Below are positions 1 to 11,700 of a stretch of DNA of 64,000 bases, one piece after another (the stretch's first letter is position 1; the number at the start of each line of letters is the position of its first letter). Source of the DNA: Linnemannia hyalina (taxonomy: Eukaryota; Mortierellomycota; Mortierellomycetes; Mortierellales; Mortierellaceae). Location: positions 496,001 to 560,000 of the forward strand of contig JAHRHY010000003.1 of NCBI GenBank assembly GCA_019671135.1. The letters run 5' to 3'. The notes under the pieces were generated by a model. It made no database searches and was not told where the DNA came from. It saw only the letters and a list, made by a program, of their open reading frames with translations. The translations under genes were made by a program, and so were the position numbers.

Positions 1-355
1 CACCGCCAGTTGCCTCGACGCCCTGGATGGCTTGAAGGATAGCAGGGTCGAGGTTGAGCTGTTTGAGGAGGGGATCAGGCTTGATAGGGTAGGCCAGGAA
101 GGCCAATTGGGTCGTCAGTTGCTCGACGGCTCTCGAGTCCAGGACAACGTTAGAGTTTACTGCCGCGTTGAGGAGTGCCTGCGCTTCCTCGATCGCCTTG
201 GCAGTCACTGACACCTCGCCGGTCTGTAGTTGCTGGGAGAGATATCGGAGACGGTAGAGGTAGTACTCTTCTGTGTTGGGCGTGAGGTCCTTGACCAGCT
301 GTGGACGCGAGGCCGGGTTCAGGGCGAAGTCCTCTTGCAAGGTCAAAGTCGTCAT
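1..355 (-). CDS. Unknown protein, N-terminal part (runs off left edge)
   Basis: An open frame starts at the ATG at 355 and reads without interruption to the window edge, giving the first 118 residues (starts MTTLTLQEDF). The sequence is soluble and probably helical, with no signal peptide or membrane segment; a hydrophobic stretch near the end (LAFLAYPIKPDP) is too short for a membrane helix. Codon use is C-rich at third positions, like the confirmed genes nearby. I do not recognise the family. The ATG is the first in frame and is preceded by about 440 bp of AT-rich, purine/pyrimidine-biased promoter-like DNA. The rest of the protein lies outside the window. Confidence 0.7.
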   Translation of the reverse strand, partial: MTTLTLQEDFALNPASRPQLVKDLTPNTEEYYLYRLRYLSQQLQTGEVSVTAKAIEEAQALLNAAVNSNVVLDSRAVEQLTTQLAFLAYPIKPDPLLKQLNLDPAILQAIQGVEATGG

Positions 356-798
356 GGTAGGTAGTGGTTATTGGTCCGGGAAATATGTATGTGTGTTAGG
401 TGTGAAAAAGTAGCGGGAGGCAAAAGGGATAGTAAAAGGTGACGAAAAGGCAGGGGAGATTGTTTGATATTTTTTGTTGAGAATTAGAAAATGTGGCCAT
501 GAAAAGTGGGGAAAGGATGTGTTAAATACAAAAAGGCTGAGTGGAGTGACGTCGTTTTTACCTTTTGCTCTGGATGGACTGGTGGCGCTGCGGCAAAGTG
601 AATGATAAGTTCACACCATGTCTGGTAATCAACTATGCTGCCATATGTCTTGTGGTTTTTTTTTTTTTGGTCTTTTTTATTTGTTCAAGAAAAGATTCAT
701 GCATGTAAAAAAAGGAAAAAAGAAAGAAAGGCTATGGTACACAACCTGGCGTGGGTATTCTGTTTGTTGTTTGTTGTTGCCGGTCTATTTTTTTTTGC
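356..798. other. Intergenic: promoter of the left-edge gene, 3' end of UPF0658-like gene
   Basis: No gene. It holds a T-run at about 657-669, A-rich stretches, and short ORFs in low-complexity sequence that look like noise. The segment probably contains the promoter of the left-edge gene and the 3' UTR of the gene at 799. Confidence 0.5.
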
Positions 799-2835
799 CT
801 ACTCGATCTCCATCTTGTCATCGTACGACCGTTCATTCCGAGGAGAACCGGCTTTTCGTGGGGGTTGAGAGGTCGTAGACGAGTGATCAGAGTTGGGCTT
901 GATGTGATAGGTATCCTGGATTTTCTTGAGCGCAGGGTAGGCCATCAGATTCTGGGTGGCTCCGTCGTCGCCATGGTTGTATTCCATGGGGATTGAAGGC
1001 TCAGACTCGATAGGATCCTCGTCGATTTCGAAAGGCTTCTTGGGCGTGATGATCCTGCTCTTCTCGGAGATCAATAGACCCTTACCGTAATTCCGGTAGC
1101 AGTATATCATAAAGAACAGGGTGATCAACACCAGCACCAGTGTCACCGAGACTATGGGTGGGAAAGAATAAGGACGTGCAAGACAGAATTGTGTAAGTTA
1201 CTTTGGACCTCACGATCACTTTTTGAAAAGTATGTGAACAGAAAAATGATACTTACTGAAGAAGGTGAGGTACTTGCGCGAGGCCTGGAACTTGTCCTGA
1301 TTCCGAGGCAAATGGAGATACACGAGCTGATAGATAAAGTAGGGCTCGGCAGCCGCGAGGCAGATAATGACAAAGATGGAGACGATTTTCTTCTCTTTCA
1401 TGACGCCAAAGAAGGCTAAGGCCAAGAGAATAATGGACGCGGGGATAGAGAGGCTGACCAACAAGTGCTGGCGAAACACTTGGCGGCCGCCGATAGTACC
1501 AATATACGTGTGGTCTGTCGTTCCAACGAGCGCGAACATCTGGGTCGCAAAGCCCACGAAAAAGAACACGTCAAACTTGAGTAACGTGATGAGGATCTCG
1601 TAGGCCTTGTGCATTTCTATGACAAAAATGGGGGTGAAGGACAAGCGACGTTAGGAGGGCTGTTTGCAGTAATGAAAGTACGATATCCGAATTGAGCTAT
1701 GGGAGAGACTACTCACTCCGCATCTTCAGGTCACTATGTAAAAGTTGCGCGAAGATAAGGGCAAAAGGAGAAAAGAAAGACGACAATGAGGTGTAAGTCT
1801 TGGGTATCACACGAGAAAGAATTAAGATTATTCGGCGGACATGGGTAACGTTTGTGTTGTGTTCAATTGTTAACCAAGTCAAAGGAGAAAGAAAAATAAT
1901 ACTTACGCGCCCAGGAATCGAAACATCTCCCAGCCAAAGACCCTGGCGAGCTTGAACGCGCAAAAGATCAAAAAGATGCTACTCACTCCCATGGTGACCG
2001 AAATGGCGAGGTTGAAAGCAATTAGCTGGGTAGTGGCACCATTCCAATCTGCGAGGGTTTGAATGACACCGTCTATTTGAATCCCAGGCAAAACAACAAA
2101 AAAAAAAAAGGTCAGCGGAGGCAAAAAAAAAATATGACGAGAGGAGTTAATACTTCAAAAATGCACGAGCCAGCTAGTGCAGGGGAGGAAAGGAAACCCT
2201 TTTTTCCCCTTTGGTTGATGTTATTGTTCAGCTATTTTAAGACATGGTTCACACTTACAAGTGCAACAGAGGATGTTGAAGAAAGTGAACGCCACAACCT
2301 GGATCTGGTTGCGATGGTACATGGCGTCAACGCAGAGGGTGAACAGACTGACAATGGCGAACAGATAGACGATGGGGTAGATGGTTTGTGGGGTGCTGTA
2401 GAGCAAGAAAAAAAATTGTACCCGGAGCAAAGTCAGATACAGAATGAGTGTCAGCACATGTTATTAAAACGAAGCCTCTCAGGTACAAGCTCAACCGCCA
2501 TCACAGATGAAAAGAATTTTCTTACCTCAGAGCAGTATCCAACGCAGGATCCACACCAGTATCGTGTGATGCAGGCTTTGTGATATGTTCTCGCAGAACA
2601 AGGCTTTCGAGGACGAGTGCGACAACGGTCTCCAGCGTGACAATGAACAGCGTCGCCCGTGGCCATGGCACATCAGGGATCTAGGAAGGGCGTGTTCGAA
2701 TGATAGATTCAGTTAGTTATAGGTGAAGTGAATGAATCTCTTTATGCAGGGAATGAATGGATGTTGAGAGCTCGTTGGAAACAGAAAAAAAGAGAGTGAA
2801 TGAACTCCGGAACGCACCAACTTTCTGCGAGCCAT
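799..2835 (-). CDS. UPF0658-like multi-pass Golgi membrane protein
   Basis: Seven exons read in phase: 2818-2835, 2526-2680, 2259-2395, 1907-2072, 1717-1733, 1257-1616 and 799-1151, giving about 401 residues. The protein has about seven hydrophobic helices (for example ATLFIVTLETVVALVLES, TIYPIVYLFAIVSLFTL, AFNLAISVTMGVSSIFLIF, a VFFFVGFATQMFALV segment and a final LVLVLITLFFMIY), then a polar cytosolic tail containing YGKGL and ending KMEIE. The order of helices, the HRNQIQVVAF motif and the GKGL motif after the last helix resemble the fungal UPF0658 family (S. pombe C1952.10c, annotated as a Golgi apparatus membrane protein); the molecular role is unknown. Exon 5 is only 17 nt and exon 1 is 18 nt, yet all phases agree, which supports the model. 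The family call is from memory of the pattern, not from a search. Confidence 0.72.
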
Positions 2836-4106
2836 TGTGGTATTGGTCGTTGTGGAAGTTGTTGTAGTTGTAGTTGTGTTGTGGTTGTCGAGGAGTGGTT
2901 GTTGAGGGTTGGTGGTACGTGAGTGAGTGAGTGAGCAGGAGAGGGGTGAATGAATGAGAGAAAGAAAAGGTAAAAGGCGCGAGGAGAGATGAGCGGGAAT
3001 ATGTAAAGGGGGAGAAGAGTGGGCTGAAGTCCACCTGGCAAAGAGAGAACGGGAAATAGAGCGAAAGAGAGAGGGCTGAAATGAAATGAGGCGCCGATGT
3101 GATTTCGTGAACAAAGAAAAAAAAGATCCGATGGCGAGGAAGGAAAAGAGTGGCAGGTGAAAGAGTGTAAGAATGTTTCTGTAGCTTGCTTTCCTTTTAT
3201 TTATGTTCACAAAAGAGAGTTGCTTCGTGCACTGCCCCATGGGACTTTTGTTCGTTCAGTCGTCAACTGCTCTTTTCTTTCCCCTGCTCTTCGGAACTGG
3301 CCAAACATGACTCCATTAAACCAGCCACAACTGCGCCCTTGCACATCTCGGTTAACACCATCCAGCTACCAATTGTGGACCTTTTTGGCCTGTTTATCTG
3401 CACCGCCCGCATATATCAGACCGGCGATGTAATGCTTTTGCCTCCTTACTTCCTTTTGACACAGCCAACGACATTATATCTCATCTTCCCTACCCTCTAC
3501 TGTCAATCGCCTCTCTCCTTCTTTTATTCCGTTCTACCCCTCTCTGTACATCACGAAAAGACTGTGTGACATTGTCTGTTTGTTGCCACCACCGCTTTTT
3601 TTAGTTTTGATCCCTCAGTGAGACAGATAAAGTGATCAGTGAAGGCGCCAGGGATCAAAAGCAAGACACTGGCAGAGGGGGCGATGGTGCCTGGACGGGG
3701 ATCGACCTCCGCGTTGATTGTCGATCTTCTTTTGGATGAACGAGGGACACCGACTATGTGCTGCCACTGATATGTGGCGAGAGAGATAGCGAGGGAGAGA
3801 GAGAGAGCGAGGGAGAGAGAGAGAGCGAGAGAGAGAGAGAGAGAGACTTCGTCTAAGGCTGTATCTTGCGAGCAAAAATGAGGTGCAAACATCGATTAAA
3901 TTTTTCTTTTCGCAAGTTGTTTGAACGCTTCGCATAATAAGAGAACAAAAACTAAAGTACCATTCATCACCCACTCTACGAACAACTTGTCCTTTGTGCA
4001 CGCCTGGCGCCCTGCGGGTGCTATTGCAGTACAAACATAACCATTTCACATCGTATACAACGCGATAATTTATTCTTCGTCAACAAAGATAAAAAAAAAG
4101 GGTCAT
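2836..4106. other. Intergenic region with GA-rich microsatellite
   Basis: No gene recognised. The segment near 2836-3150 is the purine-rich upstream region of the UPF0658-like gene. 3160-3570 is pyrimidine-rich with short ORFs that have no family character. A GA repeat lies at 3779-3846. The end at 4080-4106 is the 3' flank of the next gene. Confidence 0.5.
3779..3846. repeat. (GA)n microsatellite
   Basis: About 68 bp of GAGA repeats interrupted by AGCGAGG units. Read on the minus strand it yields long Ser/Leu and Arg/Ser-rich ORFs that are artefacts of the repeat. Confidence 0.9.
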
Positions 4107-6302
4107 CTATGATCCATTCTTATCACCACCGTTGCCCTTCCAAAGACCCCGGAACATTGCCAGCAATCCTCCAAATCCTTCAGTCGTCGTCGTATTAGCG
4201 TCCGTGCCCGTCTTGGCCTTCCCCCCTCGTATTGACTCTTCCTCCGCGGGATTCTTCTTCTTCCCTGGGCTCTCCTTCTCACTCCTCGCTGTGGCCTTGT
4301 TATTCTCAATTGTACTCTCGCTTGGTATCCGGACCTTCGCCTGACTCTCCTTCTTACCTCCTTCAACACCAGCTGGCTCAACCGCAGAGGCAGCATTAAT
4401 ACCACCCTTGCTACTACTACTACTACCACGACTAGCGGCTTGGGTATGATATCCTGACCGTTGTTGTTGGTACCGAGCAGCACCGCCAGAACCCCCACCA
4501 ATGCCACTTGACCCGCGAAGCGTCCTGATCATACCTCCACTACCACCAGCCGCACTACTACCACCTCTGGAACTGAAAGAACCGAACGATCCAGCCGTTG
4601 GGAAACTGCGATGACCAGTTGGCGCCATGGCTCCTTGCTTGAGGAAATCCTCTGCCCAATTCCAAGCCCCCTTCTCTCGCACCGGCGGCGTCACTGGCTC
4701 GGGTTTTTGTCCAAAACTCGACGTAGACGTAGGCGTAGTGGGGACATCGGCTGCTGTAGCAAAAGTCGATGATGAGGAGAGCTCGGGCGATTCTTCTGAT
4801 GAGGACTCGGTAACAGCAGGGAAGAGTGGTGAGTTCTCTTCCAAGAACGTCAACCAGTCCGGATCCAGTTCCTCTTGAGTCAGGCCGAGATGAGTCATTG
4901 GCGAACTTTCGGTAGAGGTAGAGGCTCCTGACATTGGCGGTGAGAGTGGACTGGTTGGGTCGGTCTGGATGGCAATGTCTACCCGTGGAGCTGAGGACGT
5001 GTTGTTGCTCTCTCGGGAGATCGACTGTGTGCTGACGGCCACCTTGGGGAACAACGACGGCCAGGCAAAAGAGAAACCCGAGTCGTTGCCATTGATCAAA
5101 GGATCGTCATGCGTCGTAGCAGCATGCGCAAAAGGCGAAGAAGTCGACCAGCCGAGTCCACTTTGCGAGTAATCTATGACGAATGGTTGCTGCTGCTGTT
5201 GCTGAAGTAGAATCTGCTTGCTGTCTCCTTCTGACAACAAGACGGGTGTCTGAGCCATCAACAGATCAAAAGAGGCGGACGAAATGTCCAATAGTGTTTT
5301 GGTCATATGGGGGGAAGAAGAGTGGTCCTGTAGGTCGAGTATACTACTGAGAGGTGAAGAGTGAAGTGACAGGTCCGTCGACGCTGGTGAGACAGGGATC
5401 CGGATCGTGGTGTCGCCACTGTAATTTCCAATAGGTTCCGAGTATCCGCATGACACCAGGAGCTCCTCGATTGTAGAGATGCCGAGTAGTTCTGAGCCTG
5501 ACAGCCGCCTCTGCTGCTGTTGAGAGGCCGAATCAGCAAGGGTACTTGAGGGGTTGGCAGCAGAGGTGATCGCCAGAGCTGGTGCCTTCTCAGCCAACAT
5601 GTTCTTCCTGTGATTCTCTAAAAGGTCGTTCAAAGCCACCTGGTAGACGGTGTTGGCCTCGATCGAGGGGAGCGGCAATCCATGCTCCAAGAAATCGTCG
5701 CCTGTCAAGCCCGGAAGCCTCGCCTTATAATGGCTCAAATCCAGATCTCCTCCGAGCTGTGTCCGCACTGGTGATGTAGGTGACTTTGAGGGGGGCGGTG
5801 AAGGCAGCGACGAGGCACCAAGTCGTCGTGAGGTAGAGTACGAGTCCGAGTCGGTGTCGCTATTGCTTTCACTCGTATTTTGTTGCCGCCCTTGTTGTTG
5901 CTGTTGTTGACGTCGCCCTTGCTGTTGTTGCTGCTGCAGTTGTCGTTGCTGTTGCTGGTAGTGATACAGAGGTGGGTGCTGGTTGTGGGGGTGACCACCG
6001 TGGCTCATGGACTCCATTGTCTCAGCTTCCTCCCATTGTAGCTGAACCCCCACAGGCAGGTTGTGAGCTTTGGCAGACTGGAAAGACTTTTGACGGACTT
6101 TGTGGGCGAGTGCTTTGGCTTGGAGACCCAACGCTTGGTTCTGTGGTAGTTGTGAAGAGGAGGTGCCGGCGTCCTGTGGGTTGGGGTCTTCCTTCTTTTG
6201 TCGTTTGGCTGCTTTTGCTGCTCCGGTCGAGTAGGGTCGCCAGCGTAGCTTGGCTGGCAACGAGGCTTGGGGTCTGGCGGAGTGGTTCTCAGCCGTATCC
6301 AT
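4107..6302 (-). CDS. Large Gln/Ser-rich protein with acidic-aromatic motif, possible nuclear regulator
   Basis: Single exon of 731 residues. The start is the ATG at 6302 (MDTAENHSAR); the frame is open 42 codons further upstream, but that part is repetitive CT/GT-rich leader. The N-terminus carries a basic patch (AAKAAKRQKKEDP, about residues 30-45) that could act as a nuclear localisation signal. It is followed by polyglutamine blocks around residues 115-140 and 300-420, long Ser/Thr/Pro-rich stretches, and at about residues 520-540 an acidic-aromatic block (LDPDWLTFLEENSPLFPAV) of the kind seen in transcriptional activation domains. The C-terminus is Gly/Ser-rich and ends with a short hydrophobic GFGGLLAMFRGLWKG. 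I recognise no folded domain. A role in transcription is inference only; it could be any disordered protein. Confidence 0.72.
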   Translation of the reverse strand: MDTAENHSARPQASLPAKLRWRPYSTGAAKAAKRQKKEDPNPQDAGTSSSQLPQNQALGLQAKALAHKVRQKSFQSAKAHNLPVGVQLQWEEAETMESMSHGGHPHNQHPPLYHYQQQQRQLQQQQQQGRRQQQQQQGRQQNTSESNSDTDSDSYSTSRRLGASSLPSPPPSKSPTSPVRTQLGGDLDLSHYKARLPGLTGDDFLEHGLPLPSIEANTVYQVALNDLLENHRKNMLAEKAPALAITSAANPSSTLADSASQQQQRRLSGSELLGISTIEELLVSCGYSEPIGNYSGDTTIRIPVSPASTDLSLHSSPLSSILDLQDHSSSPHMTKTLLDISSASFDLLMAQTPVLLSEGDSKQILLQQQQQQPFVIDYSQSGLGWSTSSPFAHAATTHDDPLINGNDSGFSFAWPSLFPKVAVSTQSISRESNNTSSAPRVDIAIQTDPTSPLSPPMSGASTSTESSPMTHLGLTQEELDPDWLTFLEENSPLFPAVTESSSEESPELSSSSTFATAADVPTTPTSTSSFGQKPEPVTPPVREKGAWNWAEDFLKQGAMAPTGHRSFPTAGSFGSFSSRGGSSAAGGSGGMIRTLRGSSGIGGGSGGAARYQQQRSGYHTQAASRGSSSSSKGGINAASAVEPAGVEGGKKESQAKVRIPSESTIENNKATARSEKESPGKKKNPAEEESIRGGKAKTGTDANTTTTEGFGGLLAMFRGLWKGNGGDKNGS

Positions 6303-6850
6303 GGTGCATTCGCTGGTATATCGAGAGTGAGTATGTAAGTGTGTAAGTGACAGCGAGTGTGTGTAGTTGTGTTGGTTGTGTAAAGGTAGGTGGTTGGTGA
6401 GTGTTTTGCTTTGAGAGAGTTGCTGCAAGTATGTTGTCAGAGCTGAGCTGAGTGTGGGAACTGATTGTGTTGTACCAAATGATGTACAAGAAAAAGAAAA
6501 AGAGAAAAGGTAAAGACACCGATCGCAGTCACATTGTCACACTTTTTTCGCCTTTTTGGGCTGGCTTGAAAGAGTCAAAGAACGACCGCGTTGAACTCCC
6601 GGCTTGCTCCTGTTGCTCAGCCAAGTTGTTTTTCTATCGCTCTTTTGTTAACCCCGGAGCACAAGCCATCCAAGCAACGTTCTTCCGAGCAACTCCACAT
6701 TCCACACCCACCCAGTTGCCGGAACATCCAATTAAGGACACCCACCTTGTTAACATCGGATGAACGAAAAGGAATAACCAATTGGGCTGTATTAATACTA
6801 TTGTCTAGACCCTAGAAAACATTGACATCTAACTAGCTGCGCCTCGACGT
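6303..6850. other. Intergenic: promoter of the Gln-rich gene and 3' flank of the oxidoreductase gene
   Basis: The part next to 6302 is rich in TG/AG repeats that look like 5' leader. 6480-6530 is A-rich. Two short overlapping ORFs at 6450-6815 have no recognisable content. No RNA gene seen. Confidence 0.45.
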
Positions 6851-8461
<1,611 letters not shown>

Positions 8462-8770
8462 GACTAGAGGAGTTCTTTCGTCATTTTAAAGGAGGAAAGT
8501 AAAAAAAGAGCGCGTTTGTGTATGACAATTCAATGGTGGAAGAAGGGTGAAAGGAAAAACATCTCAAATCCAAGCCCCTCGCCTTCACGATTTGACAATT
8601 TGTCATCGGTGGGTGGGATAGTAACTCATAAACACCTCTACCATGTCATGCTGCATAGACAACTTACTGTACATGTCATACCATAAGATGACAAGAACAG
8701 CCTTTCGTTTTGTTTGTTTGCTCCTCGTGTTTGTTGTTACTCGCGTCTTTCATTCTCTATCCTACAGCGC
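8462..8770. other. Intergenic: oxidoreductase promoter and BRWD 3' flank
   Basis: 309 bp without a gene. It is A-rich near 8500 and T-rich near 8710-8750. No regulatory element could be identified. Confidence 0.4.
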
Positions 8771-11700
8771 CTATGATATATAGTCGTCGTCACTTTCCGC
8801 TATCTGAGTCTTCTTCCGCTTGGTCCTCGAAGGACGTGTCGACGATGCGGGGGACTGGTAGCTGTCCTGCTTAAAGTCATCCAAATCGTCGTCGTCGCCG
8901 TCCTCCACCTGTGCCGATGCATCATCGTATTCCTCTTCTTCATCCTCTTCGTCTAACTTGGCTCCATTCCTCCTCGTGGATACTCCGCCACGGCCGCGGC
9001 GACTTGCTGGTTTGCCCCACTCGCCATCCTCGTCATCGTCATCATCATCATCGGCCCTCTTCCTGGACTTGCTCTTTCGACCTCGCCCTCCTTTACTCGT
9101 TCCACTTGTCGTCACTGCTGCCCTGCCACTACTCTGTCGACTCCGTCGTCCATTGGATGACGGTGCTACCGCTGCTGCAGGTTTTGCCTTCCGGGTTGGA
9201 GCGGCAGCCCGGGTACTCCTCCGGGTTGAAGTCCGAGAGCGAGACCGCGTCCTGCCTTCTTCTTCCGATTCGTCAGCATCACTAATGAAATCAAAAACGG
9301 TACTTGTTTAGTCGGTGGCACTCATAATATTTTTCAAGGTATCGGGACAACATCACTTCCAACAAAGCTTCTTACTCTAGGAAGGCATTGTCTGCGTCTT
9401 GATCATCTTCCTCCTCAATGTCCTCATCCTCGAGATCTGGTTCAGGCTCTGATTCAATATCCACAAGTTCATTCTCGCTTCCTGAGCCATCAAATTCATC
9501 GTCCTCGTCTAGCCGACTGGACTTGACTTTGATCCGCGTAGGGAGGGCTTTTGAAGGATCTAATAAATAAGGAGGGTGATGGGGGTTAAACTCAGTCGGT
9601 ATAAGTCATTGTTATGTACACACTGGTAAAGAAAAAGGAGGTACATACTAGCGAGACACGCCTTGAAGATCCGAGCAAGTTGCTTGGCTACAACCGCGAT
9701 TCCACTCCGAGGGTCATTGTATGTCAGAGCGTTCTTTTCCAGCAACTCAACATCGAACTGAACAGCCTATTATCGGGAGGTAATAAAGTGCGAGCGATTA
9801 GGACTGAAATAAAAGAGCATTTTATCACGCTGTCAACCAATACTTACTCTGGTGCGTCTGTAGTATCCGCTGGTAACTCTTTCTTGGATTGCGTCAAGGC
9901 AAATAGGGTAGGCGATCGCCTTGCAATAGTCAGGGTATGATTCGAAATCGACCGATTCCTTGAAAATCTGCATGTCCTCCATCTCAAGGAAGTGGTTCAG
10001 GATCTCTTCAATGCGCTCGAAATCTAAACATACAAGGAAACCAACAAACGTGTTAGATGGGAGGTGGGCTAATCTTTTGTACTGATGCGCTTGAAACATC
10101 GCTGTTACGATCCGAACAACAATGCTGGGTTAATTACCTTCAGGCGGGATCTCCTCACGACCTTGAGATCCGTCCTCCTTCTCTTCCCGCTGAATCTCCC
10201 AAGGCGACAAATTGGTAACATCCTCGTTGTTTGGCCTACGAGGGTTCACGATAGACGGTCGTGGTTAGTAACCATACACCCTGTGCACTTGTCCACCAAA
10301 AATAGCGATAAAAAGTGTCAGCGACAGTGCTTACCATGAGATCTCAAAGGCCATCCATAGTGATTCAGGCAGACTCTGGTCATCGACAACCTGGTCCGAA
10401 ATGGTTCCAGGATAGTTGCTGCCGTCAAACGACGCCCACACTTGCTCGCCAACGTTATATTGCGCATTCACTCCTTCTTGGAAAACTGAGTAAAGAACAA
10501 TAAAGTCTGGTACATCACCGAGATCGTGAAACTCAATCTCGAAACGTCTCCGTGAGGGCGAGAACTCTGGGTTGGGCGGGAATCCCCAGGAAGACGACAT
10601 GATCTGTTCCTCAAGGGTGATGGTGCACCAGGTTGGAGGTCCCACATTGTAAGTGATCCTGGAGACGCGACCAAAGATAACCCATTGCAGTGATGGGTCC
10701 TTCAGGTACGGGACAATCTTCAGATCCAGCTTTGGTCGCAGTGGTGTCTCGTTCAAGTACATCGCATGACCCTGTCGAAGGTAGGCGACATAATCTCCAA
10801 TCTATGCCATGGTAAAAGAAGGTGATGACAGTCAGTTATACTGCCAGGAAACAAATATTGTAGTGTGAGGGTTAAATGTAATGGTTCTCACCTGGGGGTG
10901 GTAAGGCGTTTTTCGAGGCTCGTTCGTCTTGATCCAGTCGCTTGGCAGCCACTGCTGGAGCTCCATCGTCTTGTCATCCCGCACGACAGCCTTGCCCTTC
11001 TTACGACCATTGCCGCGCCATTGCTTCCTTTTCTTGGGCGACACTGGGGTTGGAACAACGACATGGGCGCCGAACGATCCAGAATACGATCCACCAGCAG
11101 AGCTCTCAGAGATAACACTCACATCCTCGTCCTCATCCCCCGAGGACTCGGGTGCCTCGTCACTAGGGTAGTCGTCGTTGGCAAACGACTTCGGCCGGGC
11201 GCTCCTTTGACTCTTACTTCCAGAAGGCCCACTGTTGAGTCCCTGTCCTCGCTTCCCTTTCCGCGTGGGTGACATGGGATAGTCATCAAAGTCGCTTTCT
11301 TCGTCGAAATCCTCCTCCATGGCTTCCTCCTCCTCATCACTTTCCCGAAGTCGAAGCCGCTTTCGTGGTCTCATTTTACGCTTTCTGTCGTTGGTTATCC
11401 GCTGCTTCCTCGGTGTCCCACTGGAGCTGGGGGCGCGCCTCTTCCGCGATCCCTGACCGGCTGCAAAGTAGTCATCGTCATCATCGTCGTTTGCGACGAA
11501 ATTAGACACCGGATCGGCTCCATCCTCTGGCGCCAAATCGCTGTCATCGCCATCTTCGCTCTCTGATGACGATGAGGCTTCAGAAATGGCACCGCCGCCA
11601 TACTCTTCACCACTCGACTCGTTGGGGAGTGGGACAATCGGCACCTCGGTTGTCATGGGATCGTCGTCATCGTCGTCGTCCTCCAGAATGAAATCACGTC

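Noticed and set aside
3636..4049. Long Ser/Leu/Arg-rich ORF through the GA microsatellite
   Set aside because: Its composition is an artefact of GA repeats read in a fixed frame; no conserved sequence on either side.
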